Part shown: in pieces, positions 1 to 10,136 of the stretch
Layout: each line of letters starts with the position of its first letter
Position numbering within the stretch: the first letter of the stretch is position 1
Assembly (NCBI RefSeq): GCF_013402915.1
Contig: NC_050719.1
Location: forward strand, 1,116,001 to 1,180,000
Source of the DNA: Zygotorulaspora mrakii
Lineage: Eukaryota; Ascomycota; Saccharomycetes; Saccharomycetales; Saccharomycetaceae
DNA: 64,000 nt
Direction: 5' to 3'
Program-made: the position numbers and the translations under genes
Notes under the pieces: model-generated
The model's database searches: none
Told to the model about the DNA's origin: nothing
What the model saw: only the letters and a program-made list of their open reading frames with translations

Positions 1-1485
<1,485 letters not shown>

Positions 1486-1686
1486 TCTTGAAATAGTTTG
1501 CCTTTTTATATTAAACGATTTTCGACGTATGACTGAATGCTTTAGTGTATACTAAATAAAAGATGTTAAATTTTTTTTTCTTTATTATTTCTTATGGTAT
1601 AATGTACAGGCGCGATACAGAAATATTGATACATCTAACAAGTAGGATCACTTCACGTAAACTTCTATAGAACAAACCATGATATA

Positions 1687-2940
1687 ATGACTGATGCAGC
1701 TCCTGAATTAGTTGATATAGACAACAGCATTCCTGAGGTTTCACAAGAGAGATACATACATTGGAAAAAGAATACAAAATTACTGTACGACTATTTAAAT
1801 ACCAATGCAACTAAATGGCCATCATTAACTTGCCAGTTCTTTCCCGATCTCGATACAAGCACTGATTCTCATAGGATCCTACTTTCATCATTTACATCAT
1901 CACAGCTTCCTGAGGATGAAGCCATCTATATTTCCAAGATTTCCACCCTCGATCATATCAAGTGGTCATCCTTAAATAATTTTGATATGGATGAGATGGA
2001 GTTTAAACCTGACAACTCAACCAAGTTTCCATCTAAAAATCTCTACAATGATCTTACAGTGAGGTTCCCAGGCGGGGATTGTAACAGAGCAAGATATCTC
2101 CCGCAGAATCCCGATGTCATTCTTGCTGCTTCATCTGATGGTTCAATTTACGTATTCAATAGAACGAAGCATGGAACTACAGCAAGCCAATCTCTAAACA
2201 GCACACGCTATGCCATGAAATTGTCAAGTGCAAACAAATCCCAAGATATTGTACAAGTAGATGAAACCAATGAAACGGTTTCGATTTCCTGCAATGGCCA
2301 AAAGGAAGGTCTGCTAGCTTCATGTTATTCGCAGGGACAGCTAAAAGTGTGGGACATATCTGCATATTCGCATGCAGACCCAATTATTAACCAACCTGTC
2401 ATTTCACTAAATGATGCAGATCCTAAAGGTTTGAACGACGTTTCGTGGATGCCACTACACGACTCGTTGATTGCAGCTTGCGGGGAGAGTAATTATGTGG
2501 CTTTACATGATACAAGATCATCGGAGCTGATATCCCAGTCAGACAGCAATTTGCACCAGGGTGGCATAAACGCATGTAAGTTCAATCCACATAATTCACT
2601 GTTGCTGGCCTCGGGTGACGCAGAAGGGACCGTTAATTTGTGGGATTTGAGAAAACTAGATAAAGCTCCCATAAAATCATTACAACATGGTTCAGCAGTT
2701 TCGACATTGGAATGGAGCCCAAATCTAGAGCCAATAATAGCCACTGCGGGCCAAAATGATGGGCTTGTGAAAATATGGGATGCTTCAACAGATAGAGTCA
2801 TTTTCACCCATGGCGGTCATATGTTGGGTGTCAACGACATCGCTTGGAACGCGCATGATCCATGGCTTCTCTGCAGCGTAGCCAACGATAACTCAGTCCA
2901 CGTCTGGCGACCAGCTAGACATCTAGTGGAGCTGCAATAG
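1687..2940 (+). CDS. MSI1: CAF-1 subunit p50, RbAp48-type WD40 protein
   Basis: 417-residue WD-repeat histone chaperone of the RbAp46/48 family, the small subunit of chromatin assembly factor 1, which deposits H3-H4 behind replication forks. The N-terminal histone-binding helix region (YIHWKKNTKLLYDYLNTN, KWPSLTCQFFPD) is followed by a seven-blade propeller with clear WD motifs such as GTVNLWDLRK, GLVKIWDAST and NSVHVWRPA. The paralogous family member HAT2 was considered, but the N-terminus and the final blade match MSI1 (YBR195C) far better, and the position next to PGI1 agrees. The start is the first ATG of the open frame, 202 bp after the PGI1 stop. Confidence 0.95.
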   Translation: MTDAAPELVDIDNSIPEVSQERYIHWKKNTKLLYDYLNTNATKWPSLTCQFFPDLDTSTDSHRILLSSFTSSQLPEDEAIYISKISTLDHIKWSSLNNFDMDEMEFKPDNSTKFPSKNLYNDLTVRFPGGDCNRARYLPQNPDVILAASSDGSIYVFNRTKHGTTASQSLNSTRYAMKLSSANKSQDIVQVDETNETVSISCNGQKEGLLASCYSQGQLKVWDISAYSHADPIINQPVISLNDADPKGLNDVSWMPLHDSLIAACGESNYVALHDTRSSELISQSDSNLHQGGINACKFNPHNSLLLASGDAEGTVNLWDLRKLDKAPIKSLQHGSAVSTLEWSPNLEPIIATAGQNDGLVKIWDASTDRVIFTHGGHMLGVNDIAWNAHDPWLLCSVANDNSVHVWRPARHLVELQ

Positions 2941-2988
2941 TCATCTCTTGATACTTTTCATCTATATACTGTCTTAATAACGGCAGTT

Positions 2989-3007
2989 CACGTGATTAAA
3001 AGCCAAT
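2989..3007. promoter_or_regulatory. CACGTG E-box and CCAAT box upstream of ATP4
   Basis: CACGTG lies at 2989-2994 and CCAAT at 3003-3007 in the 328-bp MSI1-ATP4 spacer (2941-3268). CCAAT is the core bound by Hap2/3/4/5, which drives respiratory genes; CACGTG is the Cbf1 core. Both are short and could be chance, but they fit a gene for an ATP synthase subunit. I see nothing else in this spacer. Confidence 0.4.
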
Positions 3008-3268
3008 CAAAATAAAGAATTCGACTTTTGGTCCCGTCGTTGATAACGCTTTATTTGTAATAAATTCTGTCTATACCGAAAATGTCTTGAGATTCTGAAA
3101 CGAGAAGGAGAAATAACAACTTTGTTGCGTAACGAAAAGGCATATTGCTCTATTAAGTGTCAGCAGCAGAGCCGAATCATCAATTGTTGAAGTCGTGGAA
3201 CCTTGTAAGCTCTAGGATTCATCGGGCTCCAGTGAAAATAGGCTAAGAGAGATTGAAATCAGAAAAGA

Positions 3269-3979
3269 ATGAGTATCCGTGCATTAACTTTAAAGGCTGC
3301 TGCCAGACCTCTTGCAGGTTTAACAGTTCGTCAAGCTCCTAGTGGTTTACGTTACATGTCAAGTCCGGCTCCACAAGAACCAAAGGCTAAAGCCAACTCC
3401 ATTATTGATGCATTGCCAGGTAACAGTATCTTGTCTAAAACAGGTATACTTGGTACGTCAGCAGCAGCGGCCATCTACGCAATCTCCAACGAGTTGTACG
3501 TGGTGAACGATGAAAGTATCCTTTTGTTTACTTTCTTGTGTTTTTCAGGTATTGTGGCCAAGTTCTTGGCCCCAGGGTACAAGGAATGGGCAGATGCTAG
3601 AGTCAAGAAAGTTCAGGATGTGCTAAATGCCTCTAGAACGAAACATGTCGATGCCGTGAAGGACAGAATTGCATCCGTTTCTGAGTTGAAAGATGTTCAA
3701 GATATCACCAAGGTTTTGTTTGAAGTTTCTAAGGAAACAGTCCAATTAGAAGCTAAGGCATTTGAACTGAAGCAAAAAGTTGACTTAGCTCATGAGGCCA
3801 AATCCGTTTTGGATTCGTGGGTCAGATACGAGGCTTCTGTGCGTCAATTGCAACAAAGACAAGTTACTGAGAGTGTGCTTGCAAAGGTTAAATCCGAGTT
3901 GGCCAACCCTAAATTCCAAGACAGGGTTCTTCAACAGTCCATTACCGAAGTTGAACAACTATTTTCTAAGCTGAAATAA
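3269..3979 (+). CDS. ATP4: F1Fo ATP synthase subunit b, mitochondrial
   Basis: 236-residue subunit 4 (b) of the mitochondrial ATP synthase peripheral stalk (S. cerevisiae Atp4 is 244). The first 30 or so residues are basic and hydroxylated (MSIRALTLKAAARPLAG...), typical of a matrix-targeting presequence. Two hydrophobic segments follow at about residues 57-75 and 83-103, then a long charged helical region that would form the stalk. In S. cerevisiae ATP4 is YPL078C, on the ohnologous partner of the MSI1/AIM4 region; here it lies between MSI1 and AIM4, as expected of unduplicated gene order. After the stop, at about 4021-4060, there is a short AAC/ACA-rich simple repeat. Confidence 0.95.
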   Translation: MSIRALTLKAAARPLAGLTVRQAPSGLRYMSSPAPQEPKAKANSIIDALPGNSILSKTGILGTSAAAAIYAISNELYVVNDESILLFTFLCFSGIVAKFLAPGYKEWADARVKKVQDVLNASRTKHVDAVKDRIASVSELKDVQDITKVLFEVSKETVQLEAKAFELKQKVDLAHEAKSVLDSWVRYEASVRQLQQRQVTESVLAKVKSELANPKFQDRVLQQSITEVEQLFSKLK

Positions 3980-4153
3980 GGCATTTTCTCAACTTTTTTA
4001 AGAATTAGATATTCCAAAATAACAACAACAATTACAACAATTACAACAATTACAACAATAAACCAAAATACGAGGTTTCTTATATGTACAGAAATATATA
4101 AGAATATACATTAGAAATCTCCAAAAAATCAGCTTATTGCCCAAGGTGCATTA

Positions 4154-4640
4154 CTATTTTGCATCAGAAGGAAGTGGTATATCATCAAGGCCTGCCAATT
4201 TAGGATGAAATGTGCCCTCTTTCCTTTTAAAAGTATTTTGATTGTAGGGTATATTCTTATGTCCTTGAGGTGCTTCGCCGTCTGGGTTCCAGTCGGAATC
4301 AAAAAATATGCTCTTTGTACCCAGTCTCTGCGAGTCGTTATGTTCGTGCTCGCGATCTGCGGAATCCTTGTCTGCCAATTTCAAATCACCCTTCAAAACA
4401 TTCAATCGTTTGTACTCTTTAGCTTTAACATGATTTTTGCCATCCAACTTTTCAATTCCAGTTTGGCGTACCTTTCTGTCAACATCTCGCAGTCCTGAAA
4501 TTCTCCTTTCAGTTCGTACGCCTTTTGATGCTTTTCGATATGCTCTTGTTCTCAGCTTTTCTTCATTAATTGAATGAGATCTGTTAGTACAGTAACAATA
4601 CTGCATAATACATAGCGAATTTCATACCTTCTTCTTCCAT
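4154..4640 (-). CDS. AIM4: AIM4/SOY1-like small protein, two exons
   Basis: Proposed CDS: exon 1 4628-4640 (13 nt, MEEE plus one base), intron 4561-4627, exon 2 4154-4560; 139 residues. The C-terminal half matches S. cerevisiae Aim4 (YBR194W, 123 residues): SIFFDSDWNP, then KNIPYNQNTFKRK, which I align with SIFYDKDWNP and RNIPYNPATFKRR; an ERRIS motif near the N-terminus also aligns. Aim4 is linked to mitochondrial inheritance phenotypes but its biochemical role is unknown. An intronless reading would start MQYCYCTNRSHS at 4606, which has no counterpart in the homologue and runs across a perfect TACTAAC. Position between ATP4 and MED8 agrees with the S. cerevisiae order MSI1-AIM4-MED8. Confidence 0.8.
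4561..4627 (-). other. AIM4: Predicted AIM4 intron, 67 nt
   Basis: Donor GTATGA at 4627-4622, branch point TACTAAC at 4589-4583 (branch A 4584), acceptor AAG ending at 4561, 23 nt downstream of the branch A. Splicing joins G to AA and gives GAA AAG CTG in the exon 2 frame. AAG is a weaker acceptor than CAG or TAG; the only earlier AG is 2 nt after the branch point, too close to use. Confidence 0.72.
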
Positions 4641-4782
4641 CTCCTGTCGATTTTCTTTTTGTTATTACTTGTACATCCGGTTCGTCTTTTCAACGACTAT
4701 CATTCTTACTTCAATTACGCTAAATTCAGACTACTTCTAGAAACAGGCACCGAACTGCACATAGTGAACAACCCAAAAAAGA

Positions 4783-5472
4783 ATGAATACAGATGCCAAT
4801 TCTAATTCCTTTCAAGAAGATCTGAAGCCTAATTTCGATGGGGTACCCAGCCAGGCATTAGATGCAGTGAGAATGCGTGCAGCTCAGTTGACACATTCAC
4901 TAAAGAGAATTAGAGATGAGCTTTCAAGGGCAGAATTACCGCAATGGCATTCCTTGCAGTCACAAGTAAATGTCACCTTGTCTCAATTGATGTCTTTGAC
5001 CTCAACTTTACAGCATTTTCAAGACACTTTAGATTCTACTGTCGTCTTCCCACTACCGAACTTTCCAACTACTTCACATGAAGGCTTGCTAACTACTTTG
5101 CTGAGAAAAAAGTATACGCCGGAAGTTGATGAGTGGATAGCATCTGCAAGAGAGGCAGCTGATTTGGATCAATCTATCCTAGATCCTCAAGCGATCGATA
5201 AATTATTGAAGGATGAAAAAGATGTTACTGAATGGGCCTTACAGACTTTGGTAAAGGAGTTTGAGAGGTATAGCTCTGGTGCAGACTACGCGGAACAAAA
5301 TTCAGGAGCGACCGAGGATGAGCAAATGATAGACGTATCAACGGTAAATTGTGGTAAACCAACTAAACCATTTGACTCAGATCAAATACTAAAGTATACC
5401 TCCAAAGGCGAAATTCCGAGTGAAATTATGCATGAAATGAGTGAGGAGGGATCAGTTGTCATAACTGAATAA
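4783..5472 (+). CDS. MED8: Mediator head-module subunit 8
   Basis: 229-residue Mediator subunit (S. cerevisiae Med8 is 223). Med8 helps build the head module with Med18 and Med20 and links Mediator to RNA polymerase II in the nucleus. The helical N-terminal half contains VPSQALDAVRMRAAQLTHSL and a conserved tract around NFPTTSHEGLLTTLLRKK; the C-terminus is acidic and low in complexity. Divergent from AIM4 (142 bp between starts) and convergent with RIM2, the same arrangement as YBR192W-YBR194W. Confidence 0.92.
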   Translation: MNTDANSNSFQEDLKPNFDGVPSQALDAVRMRAAQLTHSLKRIRDELSRAELPQWHSLQSQVNVTLSQLMSLTSTLQHFQDTLDSTVVFPLPNFPTTSHEGLLTTLLRKKYTPEVDEWIASAREAADLDQSILDPQAIDKLLKDEKDVTEWALQTLVKEFERYSSGADYAEQNSGATEDEQMIDVSTVNCGKPTKPFDSDQILKYTSKGEIPSEIMHEMSEEGSVVITE

Positions 5473-5632
5473 CTGCTTCAGTGGTAACTGAGAAATTCTA
5501 CTCAATTTTACAATTTATACGTATTTACAGGATGCGATTTAGTCGAAGTGCAATTGTGTCATACAGTCAACGAGTAAAGAAGTCTAAGGAGGGGTCAATG
5601 CGGTTTCTGCATCAGTATTATTTGTCTAATGG

Positions 5633-6754
5633 TTAGGAAAGAAGCTTAATAACCAACTCCCAAGTTCCAAACATGATTATACTATTAGGAACTGTTCTCA
5701 TCAAATGAGGTGTCAATCCGCTATACATGGATGCAAACCCTTCTTCCTTTATTATAACTTTGAAAGTCTGTATTAGTCCCGTGTATTTCATTTTACCATT
5801 TTCCAGAGGTGCTTGTCTTAATCTTGTTCGGACGACTTCATGAGGGTAAGTTATTATGCTTGCAACGAATTTTGCCAGACCTGCACTCCCTGATCTTTGA
5901 CACCATTCCGTTATTTTTTCTGTTGTAGTCTTTTTATATTCATCGGCATGGCCGAGCCTTTGTATGGACCTTTCGTGCAGAATACGTTTCATTTGTTCAT
6001 ATAGTAGCCATTGTAATATACTCTCTGCTGATCCTAGATAAGAAGCGCTCAGCCCCTTATAAAGACCTCGTATACCTTCTGTATTGAGAATTCCCTTCAA
6101 ACAACTCCACGAATTGCTATATAATCTTGTTTTACCTGCCTTATCCAATTGCAGTCTTGTTTTTACCATCCAAATTGGGTTTGTAGCCGTAGAAGTAGCA
6201 ACACCAGCAGTTGCACCGGCCATCAAATGAATCCATGCAGCCTCCTCTCCATTATTGAAAGAACGAGAGTAAATATCCTTCGTTGTTCCATAGGTAAAGA
6301 AATTTATACTCCTTGCTGGTATAACACCCACTAAGTTCGGTCCTAACCCTTTGAAGAGACTTTGAAAACCTTCTTGCTTGTATATATTACCTATTATGCC
6401 AAACGTTTCCTTGAAATGAGTGGCGCCGTCTAAAATGTAAGATACAGGTCTGAAGCCTGTGACAGCGTGGGTAGCTACTTTTGACTTGTAAATTGACTGA
6501 TAAACATCACTTTGGAGTCTCGTTTTTACAAGATCAAATGGACATGTTACTATAGCACCTGCCATACCACCTATGCCGCCTGCAACGAAATGTACCCAGG
6601 GTCTTACAGCGGGATGGTTTTTTGTCGTACTCTTTTGGGTAACTGAGGTTGTTTGCACCGCCTCTCTAAAATTTGAACCTTTCTCATCACTTGCCAGATA
6701 AGGAAGTGATTCTCGGGCATCTTCTTCCCACTCATCTAGTGGTTTCCTCGGCAT
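5633..6754 (-). CDS. RIM2: Mitochondrial pyrimidine nucleotide carrier
   Basis: 373-residue member of the mitochondrial carrier family in the inner membrane; S. cerevisiae Rim2 (377) exchanges pyrimidine nucleoside triphosphates and supports mtDNA replication. Three carrier repeats are visible, each with the signature P-x-[DE]-x-x-[KR] or a close variant: CPFDLVKTRLQ at about residue 78, NPIWMVKTRLQ at about 192 and YPHEVVRTRLR at about 300. A hydrophilic N-terminal extension of about 50 residues precedes repeat 1, as in Rim2. Order MED8-RIM2-RPL21 is the same as YBR193C-YBR192W-YBR191W. Confidence 0.94.
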   Translation of the reverse strand: MPRKPLDEWEEDARESLPYLASDEKGSNFREAVQTTSVTQKSTTKNHPAVRPWVHFVAGGIGGMAGAIVTCPFDLVKTRLQSDVYQSIYKSKVATHAVTGFRPVSYILDGATHFKETFGIIGNIYKQEGFQSLFKGLGPNLVGVIPARSINFFTYGTTKDIYSRSFNNGEEAAWIHLMAGATAGVATSTATNPIWMVKTRLQLDKAGKTRLYSNSWSCLKGILNTEGIRGLYKGLSASYLGSAESILQWLLYEQMKRILHERSIQRLGHADEYKKTTTEKITEWCQRSGSAGLAKFVASIITYPHEVVRTRLRQAPLENGKMKYTGLIQTFKVIIKEEGFASMYSGLTPHLMRTVPNSIIMFGTWELVIKLLS

Positions 6755-7160
6755 CTATCTGACTATTCGTTTTTTGCAACTCTAACTTACTACTGATACT
6801 AAAGTGTGTCTATCTTAGCATACCACCATATATCAGCGAAAGTCCTGATAAATATTACTTCGGAGAAAAGAAACCTGCTTCACGATCCGGTTGAATTTAT
6901 CAAAATGCCTGTTTCTGTAAGAATGGCCCAATGATGAGAAGATGTTTCTTGAATTTCATCTGTGATGAGTGTGATCCTACTGATTTTTTTTCAAATCCAA
7001 TATGAAAAAAAAAACTATAACAAGTACAATAAAAAGATGAGACAATAATTAATCAAAAAGATTGAGATGTGCGGTGTACAATTGTTATGGATTAAACATA
7101 ATTATATATGGCAGTATAAAGTGGCGCAAAAACACTTCCTCGAAATACCCATCGCGTAAA
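6755..7160. other. Spacer RIM2 promoter / RPL21 3' region
   Basis: 406 bp holding the RIM2 promoter and the region after the RPL21 stop. It is AT-rich with short T and A runs around 6985-7015, which may serve as 3'-end signals. I see no gene here. Confidence 0.6.
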
Positions 7161-7960
7161 TTAGATGAAGGTTTCATAAGGAGTTGGAGCCAAAGTTTGA
7201 GGAACGTTGTTTTCAGTAGAGACAGAGTGAGCTTCTCTTGGTTGAGCTGGTTGTCTTTTCAATTGAACAGCGATACCCTTGGCCTTACCTTCAGCACGTC
7301 TAGCAGCATTGTCCTTGACTCTTTGCAAAAATTCAGCTCTACATTTGGAGTGCTTGACGTGTTCGACTCTCAAACTCAATCTCTTTTCCAAGTATCTGTT
7401 ACCAACAATTTTGTTGATAATGATACCAACGGAAGACTTAGTAACGTTGTAAACGATACCAGTCTTACCTTGGTAAACCTTGTGAGGCATACCCTTTTGG
7501 ATAGAACCATTGGCTTTGATATCGACAATGTCACCAACCTTGTAGACCTTCAAGTAGGTAGACAATGGAATGGTACCATGCTTCCTGAAGTCACGTTGGA
7601 ACATGTAACGAGTACGAGATCTATAACCATGTCTGTGTTAAAATTAAAATGAATAATATCTGTTAGTAAAGATGAACTTTGAAGGGCTTTATGATCGGTA
7701 CATCATAAATTCGTTGAAGTATTTCTCACAATATCTAGGTTGCCAGTACTTCTCAGGTCGTAGCCGATGCTACTATTATGTTGTATCCATTTAATTCTCA
7801 TGTCCACACGCTACACACTGTCGTGTGCTATATGGTACACTCCCATAATCTATAAAATTCGAAATTGCAAAACGCAATATTTTATTAACTGATAACTCCT
7901 GAATAAACGACATTGTATGACCATCTTCTCTATTCATTAATCCACATACGATTTACCCAT
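7161..7960 (-). CDS. RPL21: 60S ribosomal protein eL21, two exons
   Basis: CDS: exon 1 7950-7960 (11 nt, ATGGGTAAATC), intron 7633-7949, exon 2 7161-7632; 160 residues, exactly the length of S. cerevisiae Rpl21A/B. The spliced N-terminus reads [23 protein letters not shown], the family sequence, and the C-terminus ends [14 protein letters not shown]. The first exon and intron phase equal those of S. cerevisiae RPL21A. Located next to RPS9, as in YBR189W-YBR191W. The promoter has tandem Rap1 sites about 465-495 bp upstream of the ATG. Confidence 0.96.
7633..7949 (-). other. RPL21: RPL21 intron, 317 nt
   Basis: Donor GTATGT at 7949-7944, branch TACTAAC at about 7677-7671, acceptor ACACAG ending at 7633. 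Splicing restores MGKSHGYRSR in frame. Confidence 0.95.
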
Positions 7961-8811
7961 TTTTGCTGATCGTCCTTGCTGTCCTTTGTATACCTATATT
8001 AGCAAGATACAGTTTCAGACAGTCAGAAATAGTGTACGCTTTCAATACTTTCTGCTGCACTGATCGGGTTACCTCTTGCTGAGTGAGACTGGAAGGGTTT
8101 CATCCACCACGCCTTGCTAGTACTAACTGAGCTACTTCCTGCGAATGCCAGACCGTCTCCCGCGCAGCACCGTCCCTCTGCTGAGGCGCGTGAACGGAGC
8201 TGCAGCCAAAATTTCACTTCTGACCAGCCTGGCTCCCTCCACCATCCCCCTATCGCCTTCTCTAGCTCTCTCCAACACCAGAACGCTCAACACTGTTGGG
8301 CGGAGCAGTCCCCCACTACGTAGATCTGCTACCACTGCTCACTGCTTCACATCGCGAAAATGATGCAAAAAGCAGCTGAAAAAATCAGACAGGTCATCAC
8401 TGAACAATTTGAAAAATAGGAATATGTATGGATGTACCATGACAGTGTATGGGTTTAGCCGTCACAACAGGAAAAGATATAAATCCCTGACTTACAATAC
8501 TAGAGAATGGAGAAAAAAAGTCCTATTAGCGATTGATTTCGATTACGTTTAATATAATATACAATTAAAGACATCATAACTATCATGCCAAGTGAGAATT
8601 TGGTCAGAAAAACGAGAACAGCTTTTTGTTGTTTTTACTTATGAACTAGGACATAGTAAATTAGCTGACAAAATACTCATCTCCCACATATATACCTATG
8701 TAATGCGGAAGTTGAGAATTGCACTCGCCGTCTCCTTAATTTGATAAATGGGGTAGATTTTGTTGTGAAGTCAATAAGTTAAAGTTAAAAGTTAAAAGTT
8801 TAACGTTTAGT
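7961..8811. other. RPL21 upstream region with GC-rich tract, and RPS9 3' region
   Basis: 851 bp between the RPL21 start and the RPS9 stop. From about 8060 to 8345 the base composition turns GC- and pyrimidine-rich on the + strand, unlike the AT-rich flanks; overlapping frames of 64-72 codons cross it in several phases with no resemblance to a protein. The stretch from 8460 to 8811 is AT-rich and includes a short repeat of gttaaa units at about 8775-8800. Confidence 0.6.
8424..8456. promoter_or_regulatory. Tandem Rap1 sites of the RPL21 promoter
   Basis: ATGTATGGATGT at 8424-8435 fits RTGYRYGGRTGY in full; GTGTATGGGTTT at 8445-8456 fits except for one base. Same orientation, 21 bp apart, the usual tandem layout in ribosomal protein promoters. 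They lie about 465-495 bp upstream of the RPL21 ATG. Confidence 0.75.
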
Positions 8812-9811
8812 TTATTCTTCGTCTTCAGCAGCTTCATCGCCACCTTCTCTGCTCTTAACAGCATTTCTTCTAGCAACTCTACCTGGTCTACCACCACCGA
8901 ATGGAGAGGTTGGAGCAAAGTCGATGTGCTTTTCGGAATCCAATCTGACCATGAAAGATGGAATGTTGACAATTTGCTTACCAACAGCAATGTGTCTTTG
9001 AGTGATCAAAACTCTGGCGTGGTGGACAGATTTAGCTAAACCCAATTTGTAAACTTGAGTTTGCAATCTTCTCTCCAAGAAATCTTCGATTTTCAAAGCC
9101 AAGACATAATCCAGTTTCTTTCTGTCTTCAGACAAGACACCAATTCTGACTAATCTTCTGATCAAGGCATTACCTTCGAATAATCTCTTTGGGTCCTTTT
9201 CGTCTCTAGTCAACAAGTCTCTGGCAGCACGACGAATTTTAGACAATTGGAAAGTGATTCTGTAAATCTCTCTCTTGTTTTTCAAACCGAATTCACCGGC
9301 CAATTTCAATTCAGCATCCAAACGGGAAGATTCGTAAGGTCTCTTTGGGGTAGAGTATGTCTTAGAGTAAGTTCTTGGAGCTCCTAAAGTAAAAAGTCGT
9401 TGTTAGTCAAAATGAAAAATATTTCAACTTGATTCAAGAGGTTCAAGACGGTACACATAATTATTAAGAGTAGTCAACTAACGGAATTAAATTCTTCAAA
9501 ACGGTCGAGCACAGAACATAACACACATGTCCAGACATAATAATCGTCAAAAATCAGCTTGACTGCTCACATGTCTAAATGAAATTGGAAAGGTCTTTTG
9601 CATGAAGTGTCGGGAGTTCAGTGCAAAGCCCATAAAGTATCCAATCTCGATTTAGTGCGGTCTGCTAGCTGCGATCAACCTTTGAAGAAAATAAGACAAT
9701 ATTTCATGACTATCTCATAAAAACTATGAGGACCCGAACCTCTAGGAAGAATATCTCCCTGTATCCACTATAAGCGGAATTGAGAAAATCATCTCAGTAC
9801 GTACTTGGCAT
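8812..9811 (-). CDS. RPS9: 40S ribosomal protein uS4, two exons
   Basis: CDS: exon 1 9805-9811 (7 nt, ATGCCAA), intron 9384-9804, exon 2 8812-9383; 192 residues. The spliced start reads [20 protein letters not shown], the family N-terminus. The protein binds 16S-like rRNA at the decoding side of the small subunit; the S4 RNA-binding domain ([26 protein letters not shown]) lies at about residues 105-130. The acidic tail is [12 protein letters not shown]. cerevisiae has two copies (RPS9A, RPS9B); this single gene sits between RPL21 and the homocitrate synthase gene, close to MOT1, combining both S. cerevisiae contexts. Confidence 0.96.
9384..9804 (-). other. RPS9: RPS9 intron, 421 nt
   Basis: Donor GTACGT at 9804-9799 (a less common donor), branch GACTAAC at 9408-9402, acceptor TTTAG ending at 9384. 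The reading frame across the junction gives MPRAPRTYSK. No intronic snoRNA is recognisable. Confidence 0.93.
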
Positions 9812-10136
9812 TGTTGCTTAATCTTGATTTCTTAGCTGTTTCGAAGTACAAAAGAGTTAAATCGTAATCTTCAAATGAGATGAAATAGAAATTTATATGC
9901 TGAGAATTCGTTGACTTGCAACGAGAGCGTTGCATCAATCTGCCGCGTCGACTTGAAATTTTTTAGACGGAATACAGAACAGTCATTTTGTGTTGTTTTT
10001 TTGGTGAAAAAAAAATGAAGTTTGAAAAAACGTTATGGATGTATAGGTGTTTTTACAGCAGTCTTAAGATAAAGAATGATGGTAATCTACACAGGCTTTC
10101 CTAAATTGTACAAATTTCATAGAACTATGGCTTGAA
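9812..10136. promoter_or_regulatory. RPS9 upstream region with Rap1-like site
   Basis: 325 bp between the RPS9 start and the stop of the homocitrate synthase gene. ACACCTATACAT on the minus strand (10039-10050) is close to the Rap1 consensus ACACCCRYACAY, with T for the sixth base, about 230 bp upstream of the ATG. T- and A-runs at about 9958-10015 resemble the T-rich tract that often follows Rap1 sites. Confidence 0.55.

Noticed and set aside
4154..4606. Intronless AIM4 of 150 residues starting MQYCYC
   Set aside because: It translates across a perfect TACTAAC and adds residues unlike the homologue; the two-exon model explains the sequence better.
8023..8363. Overlapping 64-72-codon frames upstream of RPL21
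   Set aside because: Composition-driven frames in the GC-rich promoter tract, on both strands and without protein similarity.
9726..9745. tRNA B-box-like sequence in the RPS9 intron
   Set aside because: GGTTCGGGTCC on the minus strand has the wrong base in the T loop, and no A box or cloverleaf fits around it.
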